Of a stretch of 64,000 bases of DNA, positions 58,872 through 64,000 are shown in pieces. The translations under genes and the position numbers were made by a program. Positions within the stretch are counted from its first letter, which is position 1; each line of letters opens with the position of its first letter. Below the pieces are notes generated by a model. It was not told where the DNA came from. It did no database searches and was given only the letters and a program-made list of their open reading frames with translations. The DNA comes from Bacillota bacterium (GTDB taxonomy: Bacteria > Bacillota > Clostridia > Christensenellales > CAG-138): positions 62,001 to 126,000 of the forward strand of contig JAEWCL010000021.1 in the NCBI GenBank assembly GCA_023390655.1, read 5' to 3'.

Positions 58872-59378
58872 TTACGGTTTGGTCGTAGCTTTTGGGGAGG
58901 CTGCCGCGTTGTCCGTTACAGCCGGGGAAGCCGCCGCATCGGGGGAAGCTGCCGCATTGGGGGTGGTGCCTGCTGCATCCGGCGCAAACGTGCCGTTGGG
59001 CAGAACATACGCGGTGCCGGTTGTGCCGTCCTGTGCGGTATACTCTACCACATAAGCCTGCTGGGTACCCTGCATACCGTGTGTAATACGGCTGATGGTT
59101 GCACCCGGGTACTTCTCCTGGAGTGCCGCCTTGATGTCCGGCACTTCGCTTTCTTCCACAACGGTGCCTTCCGCATAGTTGGGGATGGTCAGCCCGTCGG
59201 TGCCGCCCGCATTGCCTCCGGTTCCGGTGCCGCCTGCGTCATCCGGCAGTGCGGAAGGGGAAATATCGGGGGTCATGCTGGGCAGAGGACTCGCGGTATT
59301 CGAGGGCGCAGGGGTTGGCGTACAGCCCGCCGCAAGGACCAGAAATAACACAAGCCCTATGCAAAAAAAGCGTTTCAT
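58872..59378 (-). CDS. Small lipoprotein with PepSY-like core and Ala/Pro-rich tails
   Basis: The 168-residue protein has lipobox LAAGC (Cys19) and a Pro/Thr/Ser linker. Its small domain (about 75-135, EESEVPDIKAALQEKYPGAT and YVVEYTAQDGTTGTAYVLPNG) resembles a PepSY-like unit, which is a guess. The C-terminal tail repeats NAAASPDAAASPA-type units. The ATG at 59376-59378 follows AAAGGAGG. Confidence 0.68.
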   Translation of the reverse strand: MKRFFCIGLVLFLVLAAGCTPTPAPSNTASPLPSMTPDISPSALPDDAGGTGTGGNAGGTDGLTIPNYAEGTVVEESEVPDIKAALQEKYPGATISRITHGMQGTQQAYVVEYTAQDGTTGTAYVLPNGTFAPDAAGTTPNAAASPDAAASPAVTDNAAASPKATTKP

Positions 59379-59593
59379 GGTTTTCCTCCTTTGATTGATG
59401 GCGCGCCTGTAAAAAGGCACGCTGCGGGTTATCCCGCTGTCATTCGGGCATAGTATGCCCATACGCACAAGATTGTAAACTTTTGCGGTAGATTCGGAAC
59501 CGCAACGGCATCATTTGCGTATAAGCAATGTAAGAAAAAAACGATGCGGTTTTCGAATAGCTGCAGGAAGAGCAAAGAACAGGAGGATATGCA

Positions 59594-60904
59594 ATGAAAC
59601 AACTCAGACAATACTTGTCGTTTGCGCTTGCGGCTGTGTTTCTGTTTGCGTTTGGGTGCGCGGCACCAAGTCAACCCGTTTCTACCCCCGCGCCTACGGA
59701 GTCGGCGGAGCCGGTCAACGCAAAGCCCTTAAGCATGCCGGAGCTGGGCGCGGCAAAGCCGCTGCTTGCGCCGGATTATGAAACTCCCCAGAGGCTTGGC
59801 AACGGCATTAACGCGTTTACGTTTGCGCTTGCAAACAAGCTCCATAAAAAAGGCGAAAACATGGTGCTTTCCCCGTTTTCCGTCTGGATGACGCTTGCGG
59901 CACTTGCAAACGCGACGGATGAGGCGGCACTGCCGGAGCTCTTAAAAGCGCTCCATGTTGACCTGAGCGTGGAGGAACTCAATGCCTCCGTCTCCAGGAT
60001 GCTGTATAGCCTCAGTGGCAACGAGGGTGCAGATGGCTACAACCCGCTTTCCATTGCAAACGCGGTGTTTGTGGATCAATCCGCAACTCTCCAAAAAGAG
60101 TTTGCACAGAATTTCCTGGATTACTACCGCGGTACGGCGATGAATGTGGATATGCAAAGCCCTGCGGCCATTAAGGCCATCAACGATTGGGCAAGCGAGC
60201 ACACAGACGGCCTCATTACGGACATTGTCAAGGAAATCCCGCAGGATACCATCGTTGCCTTGGCAAACGCCGTTTATTTCAGCGACCGCTGGGCGTTGGA
60301 ATTTGATGAAAAGCTGACTGAGGATATGGCATTCCACGGTACCGGCTCGGACGCAACGGTTCCCTTTATGCTGCGCGAGGGTGACGCCATCCCCTATTAT
60401 GCGGATGACACGCTCCAGGCGGTGAACCTTCGGATGAAGACCGGAAGCGGCATGTACATCCTGCTGCCCAAGGACGGCGATGCGGATGCGCTGCTTGCGC
60501 GGATGGACGCGGAGGCGTTTTCCAGGATCGTGTCCGATACGGCGCCCACAACGGGTAAGCTACTGCTGCCAAGGTTCTCGTTACAATCCGACCTGAAGCT
60601 GAACGAGGCGCTAAAAGAATTGGGCGTACCGCTGCTGGATGAAAGCAGCCCCGCGCTCCGTAAACTGGTGCAGGGAACGGATGCGTTCATCGGGTCTTCC
60701 TTGCATCAGGCGACCATCAACGTGGATGAAAAGGGCACGACAGCCGCCGCAGTCACGGTGGAACTAATTGAGCCGACCTCCATGCCGCTTGCGACAGAGC
60801 CGTTCTCCATGGTATGCGACAAACCCTTTGTATTTGTACTTTACCAGTGGACGGCGGAAACCGGGGAGCAGACGCTCTTCACCGGCGTTGTGAACCAGCT
60901 GTGA
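59594..60904 (+). CDS. Serpin family lipoprotein
   Basis: The 436-residue protein has lipobox AFGC (Cys22), a TPAPTESAEP linker and a full serpin fold: NMVLSPFSVWMTLAALANAT, SIANAVFVDQ, LANAVYFSDRW, and the reactive loop with hinge DEKGTTAAAVTVE then EPTSMPLATEPFSMVCDKPF. The small residues of the hinge are those expected for an inhibitory serpin, so it should trap a serine or cysteine protease at the cell surface. By counting from the hinge, P1 is around the Thr-Ser-Met stretch. AGGAGG precedes the ATG. It lies directly before the sigma/anti-sigma genes. Confidence 0.92.
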   Translation: MKQLRQYLSFALAAVFLFAFGCAAPSQPVSTPAPTESAEPVNAKPLSMPELGAAKPLLAPDYETPQRLGNGINAFTFALANKLHKKGENMVLSPFSVWMTLAALANATDEAALPELLKALHVDLSVEELNASVSRMLYSLSGNEGADGYNPLSIANAVFVDQSATLQKEFAQNFLDYYRGTAMNVDMQSPAAIKAINDWASEHTDGLITDIVKEIPQDTIVALANAVYFSDRWALEFDEKLTEDMAFHGTGSDATVPFMLREGDAIPYYADDTLQAVNLRMKTGSGMYILLPKDGDADALLARMDAEAFSRIVSDTAPTTGKLLLPRFSLQSDLKLNEALKELGVPLLDESSPALRKLVQGTDAFIGSSLHQATINVDEKGTTAAAVTVELIEPTSMPLATEPFSMVCDKPFVFVLYQWTAETGEQTLFTGVVNQL

Positions 60905-60946
60905 TACTTGTTCACACATCGTTCATGGAGAAGGAACACGCTCCGT

Positions 60947-60975
60947 TTGCAAACCCCAACCCGTTTTGCTATGCT
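60947..60975 (+). promoter_or_regulatory. Promoter of the sigma/anti-sigma pair
   Basis: TTGCAA at 60947-60952, 17-bp spacer ending in TGC, TATGCT at 60970-60975. Its position means that a start at 60986 would leave almost no leader. Confidence 0.5.
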
Positions 60976-61033
60976 ATAACTACGTATGGAATTAGCAATA
61001 CGCATGGAAGGGGGCGCGGCAGGAACGCGGATG

Positions 61034-61588
61034 GCACCGGATATTCCGCATCCTGCACAGCGACAAACGGGTATGGAAAAGCCAACCTTGGAGGCGCTTT
61101 ACGAGGCGCACGCCAAGACTGTTTACTGGGCGGCGTACGGCGTCTCGCGCGATGCGGAGGCGGCGGCGGACGCCGTGCAGAACGCGTTTTTGAGCGCGCA
61201 CCGCAATATGGGGACGATTGAAACGATGACGAACGAGCAGGCGCGTGCCTGGCTGTACCGTGTTGCGGTCAACAGCTCCATCGATATGCTCCGCCGCAAC
61301 CGCCGCAGCATCCCGGTAGAGGATGCGGGCGTTGCGGAGCCGGATACGGCGCTTGGCCCTGAGGCGCAGGCGGAGCGGAATGAAACGAAGGGAGCCATCA
61401 AGCGCGCGCTCGATAACCTGCCGGAAAAATACCGGGAGCCGTTGTTCCTGTACTACTTTGCGGAGCTTGACTATAAGCAGATCGCAAAGCTGCTCAATAC
61501 GGGCGAAGGCACGCTCAAAAGCCGCATGTCGCGCGGGCGCGATATGCTCAAAAATGAACTCAAGAAAGGAGGCGGGCTGTATGCGTAA
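61034..61588 (+). CDS. ECF-type RNA polymerase sigma factor
   Basis: The 184-residue protein has a sigma-70 region 2 (about 18-90, LYEAHAKTVYWAAYGVSRDAEAAADAVQNAFL) and region 4 (about 120-175, LPEKYREPLFLYYFAELDYKQIAKLLNTGEGTLKSRMSRGRDML). It redirects RNA polymerase to a special promoter set. The start at 61034 has AGGAA upstream; ATG 60986 or 61076 are alternatives. The next gene overlaps its stop by 8 bp. Confidence 0.88.
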   Translation, partial: APDIPHPAQRQTGMEKPTLEALYEAHAKTVYWAAYGVSRDAEAAADAVQNAFLSAHRNMGTIETMTNEQARAWLYRVAVNSSIDMLRRNRRSIPVEDAGVAEPDTALGPEAQAERNETKGAIKRALDNLPEKYREPLFLYYFAELDYKQIAKLLNTGEGTLKSRMSRGRDMLKNELKKGGGLYA

Positions 61589-62372
61589 CAACGAAAAAGA
61601 CAATCACGAGCTGGACATCGATCTGCTGCTGCGCGATGCGGCGGCGGAAGAAAACAAAGCCCTGCCTCTGGATGATTGGAAGCGCCGGCTGCTGGAAAAG
61701 GTGGAAAGCGGCGAGGAAGAGATTCCCGTAGCGGATGAACTTGCCGCCCGCAGGCGCAGCAAGCTGCGCAAATGGACGGTGGGCATCTCCACCGTTGCCG
61801 CGGCGCTGCTGATTGTGGTCGGAACCAGCGAACTGTTTCAAAGCAATGGCATGAACGAAAAATCCGCGGTTCCTCAGGAAGCCCGCATTGCGGCAGAGCA
61901 AGGGCCGATGGACCAGGCACTGCCCGAAGCATCCCTCTATGCCATGCCGGAAGCGCCCATGGCGGCACAGGATGCCCCCGCAGCGCCTTCCGCGCTTGAA
62001 GCCCCTGCCCCTGCGGTGGAGAGCGCGCCGCCCACCGTCGGAACAGGGGATACTGCAGGCAGCGCAGGCCAGGCCAATTTGTTCGGGATGGAGCAGGCGC
62101 TCACACCCGAACAGCAGCAGGCCATTGATGCGCTCAACGCAGCGCTTCCCGCGGAACGGGGCAAGGCTGACCCCGCTACGGCAGTGGTGCTGCAGCTTGA
62201 CAACGTTACGGTGACCGTCCATCCGCTTTCCGGCGGAGAAGAGCAGGAGGTAACGCGCGCGCTGGTCTATCAGATCATGGTCGTGTCCGATACCGGAGAA
62301 ATGGCCTCCTATGTGGTGGATGCATCCAATTATGAGGTGCTGGGCGAAATCGTGGAGGGAGTATCGGAATGA
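61581..62372 (+). CDS. Probable membrane-bound anti-sigma factor
   Basis: The 263-residue protein has an acidic cytoplasmic N-terminus (about 1-65), one membrane segment (about 66-86, WTVGISTVAAALLIVVGTSEL), an Ala/Pro-rich stretch and an extracellular C-terminal domain. Overlap with the sigma gene and the topology support an anti-sigma role, though no zinc anti-sigma motif (HxxxCxxC) is present. AAAGGAGG precedes the ATG. Confidence 0.72.
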   Translation: MRNNEKDNHELDIDLLLRDAAAEENKALPLDDWKRRLLEKVESGEEEIPVADELAARRRSKLRKWTVGISTVAAALLIVVGTSELFQSNGMNEKSAVPQEARIAAEQGPMDQALPEASLYAMPEAPMAAQDAPAAPSALEAPAPAVESAPPTVGTGDTAGSAGQANLFGMEQALTPEQQQAIDALNAALPAERGKADPATAVVLQLDNVTVTVHPLSGGEEQEVTRALVYQIMVVSDTGEMASYVVDASNYEVLGEIVEGVSE

Positions 62373-62502
62373 TACCGGACGGTGGAAGATTCCCTGTCTG
62401 AACGCGAAATAAGCAAACGGGAGTGGATGTTTTCACTCTCGTTGTTTTTTGGGGAAGAGGCCTTTCTGATCAAAAACACATTGCAACAGAAGGCTATTTC
62501 GG

Positions 62503-63210
62503 TTACCGTTTTACGGCTGGCCGGGTTCCCCCGCGTTCCTCATACGGCAGCAAATCTCCGCCAATAAAGTTGCGGCCAACGGCGGTACAGGCTTCGAGCA
62601 CCGAGTAGCTTCCGGCGCTCGGGTCCAGCACCCAGTCGCCCTCCGCTGTCACTGCCTCGATCAGGCGCGTCTGCAGAGAGACCGGCTTGGCGTGGGGATG
62701 CCGTCTGGAGGCGGGCTCGCGCCATACATCCGGCAGCGTATGGTCACGCCAGACGCCTTTGGCGCGCTTGGGCCGCTTTTGCAGCACAAGGAGGTATTCG
62801 GATGTGCGGCGCGTGCGGTACCCCATGCCGATACGCGCTTTGTCCCAGACGATCATATCCACGGTTTCAAGCGCGGTATCCTTCAGCCAGGGCGGCACGC
62901 CCTCGCACAGATGGAATTTATCCACCCACAAAAACAGGTGGGCGCTTTTGAACAGCACGCGGTCAAGCTCCATCAAAAAAGCGCAGATGTCGCAGTCCTC
63001 CATCTGCGGAAGCTGGGCGCGGCGGGTGCCGCGTGTCACACCCTCGTTTCCATAGCTGAGCTTGTTGAGCACGCCGCGGTACTGCGGGTCAAAAAATGCC
63101 GCAGCAATGCTCTCGTCTTGAATGGCTTTTAATAGTTCCAACCCGTCTATGCAGTTGCGGCCGCAGGGAAGAACGCGGCTGTCGGGCATCAGAGGAAAAG
63201 AACGGTGCAT
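62503..63210 (-). CDS. Orphan DNA methyltransferase (N6/N4 type)
   Basis: The 235-residue protein has motif IV as DPQY (41-44, where DPPY is usual) near the N-terminus and motif I as DPSAGSYSVLEA (about 196-207) near the C-terminus, followed by GRNFIGGDL. This order is that of beta-class amino-methyltransferases (N6_N4_Mtase). No restriction enzyme gene is adjacent. The ATG at 63208-63210 follows GGAGGATT. A Ser replaces the usual Phe/Cys and the second Gly of motif I is followed by Ser, so activity needs checking. Confidence 0.8.
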   Translation of the reverse strand: MHRSFPLMPDSRVLPCGRNCIDGLELLKAIQDESIAAAFFDPQYRGVLNKLSYGNEGVTRGTRRAQLPQMEDCDICAFLMELDRVLFKSAHLFLWVDKFHLCEGVPPWLKDTALETVDMIVWDKARIGMGYRTRRTSEYLLVLQKRPKRAKGVWRDHTLPDVWREPASRRHPHAKPVSLQTRLIEAVTAEGDWVLDPSAGSYSVLEACTAVGRNFIGGDLLPYEERGGTRPAVKR

Positions 63211-63366
63211 ACGCAATCCTCCTGCCGTTGTTCCGAATCGTCCTGATTGTACCATATGAAAAAACAGTTATTTCCAAAACGTTTGTCGAAAAAACGGAAT
63301 TCCGTTTGCAGGGAAGCTGCAGGGATCCTGAGGAATAAGAACTGCGCGCATAGAACCGCCGTGCGC

Positions 63367-63396
63367 TTGCCAAAATGGGCTGCTTTGTGCTAAAAT
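63367..63396 (+). promoter_or_regulatory. Promoter of the pheS T-box transcript
   Basis: TTGCCA at 63367-63372, 18-bp spacer ending in TGC, TAAAAT at 63391-63396: extended -10. Confidence 0.68.
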
Positions 63397-63402
63397 ACAG
63401 TG

Positions 63403-63680
63403 CATATAGCAAATGCGATGACGGAGCCGGGCATCCGCCGCTGTGCATGGAAAGAGAACGCCGCCGGGAATAAACCCGTGCTGAAAGCGGCGTATGCGGT
63501 GCCGGATGTTGCCCTTTCTCTCCCGAGCATCCCCGGGGAAGCCCATTATCTTTTGGGTGCGTAGTCGGCGGCGGGTAAGCCCGATACAGCGGCAAAGGCT
63601 CCGTATTTTGCGGGGTGAATTTGGGTGGTACCACGAACGCGCATACAGCGCATCGTCCCTTGCCGGGACGGTGCGCTTTT
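63403..63680 (+). promoter_or_regulatory. T-box leader controlling pheS
   Basis: The T-box TTGGGTGGTACCACGAA is at 63620-63636. A terminator GCGCATCGTCCC / GGGACGGTGCGC with seven T follows (63648-63679). Stem I carries GGAAAGAGAACGCCGCC (5' side). A TTC triplet at 63516-63518 on the 3' side could be the Phe specifier; this placement is tentative. Uncharged tRNA-Phe should allow read-through into pheS. Confidence 0.88.
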
Positions 63681-63743
63681 TTTATGGCCGTACCGCCCCG
63701 CGTAAGCCCGTAAGGATGGAACAGTGTAAGGAGGCAGGAAAAT

Positions 63744-64000
63744 ATGCTGGAGAACTTGAAAGCCATTGGCGAGCAGGCGTGGGCGCGCCTCAATGAAGCC
63801 AAAGGCGAAAGCGACATTGAGAACCTGATGGTAAGCGTTTTGGGCCGCAACGGCTCCCTGACGGAAGTGCTGCGCACCATGGGCAAGCTGAGTAAGGAAG
63901 CCCGCGCGGAGCTTGGGCAGGAAGCCAACCGCTTAAAGCGGGAGCTGGAAGAGGCGATTTCCAAGAAGCGCACGGCGCTTGCGGCGGCGGAGCAGGAGCT
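63744..64000 (+). CDS. pheS: Phenylalanyl-tRNA synthetase alpha subunit, N-terminal part
   Basis: The frame starts at ATG 63744 after AGGAGGC and stays open for 85 codons to the window end. It reads MLENLKAIGEQAWARLNEAK, then LMVSVLGRNGSLTEVLRTMG and an N-terminal coiled coil ending KKRTALAAAEQE. This is the tRNA-binding coiled coil of PheS. The catalytic part lies beyond the window. Confidence 0.93.
   Translation, partial: MLENLKAIGEQAWARLNEAKGESDIENLMVSVLGRNGSLTEVLRTMGKLSKEARAELGQEANRLKRELEEAISKKRTALAAAEQE

Noticed and set aside
59515..59781. Short frame upstream of and within the serpin gene
   Set aside because: It overlaps the serpin start in another frame and lacks a ribosome binding site.
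63494..63796. 100-codon frame through the pheS T-box
   Set aside because: It lies in the structured leader and overlaps the start of pheS out of frame.

Overview
The window looks like a chromosomal stretch from a GC-rich, anaerobic Gram-positive bacterium of the Clostridia (Bacillota). The evidence is AGGAGG-type ribosome binding sites, T-box leaders on glyQS and pheS, AddAB instead of RecBCD, a single-chain GlyQS, a two-subunit class I (Fe-S) fumarase, split GcvPA/GcvPB, several type I signal peptidases and the rpmG-secE-nusG-rplK-rplA-rplJ-rplL order. A gut-associated lineage such as Christensenellales is a guess; no rRNA gene is present to test it. No tRNA, rRNA, CRISPR array or transposase gene was seen.

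Layout. 0-4.4 kb: end of a membrane protein gene, an alpha/beta hydrolase, then a tight cluster of MscS channel, DUF951 protein and three tandem signal peptidases I. 4.5-15.5 kb: metG, tatD, a membrane-anchored PQQ-type propeller, a beta-hydroxyacid dehydrogenase, an NlpC/P60 cell-wall hydrolase, T-box-controlled glyQS, a DUF4203 membrane protein and a nitroreductase. 15.5-25.8 kb: addA and addB, an RNA 2',3'-cyclic phosphodiesterase, a small HPr-like protein, a PhzF protein, a stand-alone Smr domain and deoC. 25.8-33 kb: a DUF3888 protein, fumarase subunits, and a cupin regulator followed by potABCD. 33-44.3 kb: an M14 peptidase lipoprotein, a 51-residue protein, a WG-repeat protein, a Crp/Fnr regulator, the glycine cleavage operon behind a tandem glycine riboswitch, a DUF362 ferredoxin-like protein and DeoD.

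44.4-54.8 kb is the most unusual part: a papain-like amidase-domain protein, a 1082-residue fusion of AMP-ligase, acyl carrier protein and serine-palmitoyltransferase-like alpha-oxoamine synthase, an AT-richer pair (papain-like protein plus lipoprotein), an ArsR-type regulator with an MFS exporter, and a YhaM-like nuclease. 55-58.8 kb is the ribosomal protein block with an L10 leader. 58.8-64 kb holds a lipoprotein, a serpin lipoprotein, an ECF sigma/anti-sigma pair, an orphan DNA methyltransferase and the T-box leader and start of pheS.

Many gaps are filled with dispersed hairpin repeats. I recognise a two-hairpin element in about eight copies, one of which encodes the tail of TatD, and a 490-bp repeat stack before deoD whose parts recur in the addB-addA, potC-potD and thpR-addB gaps. 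These repeats and the ligase-ACP-synthase fusion are the main points for follow-up.
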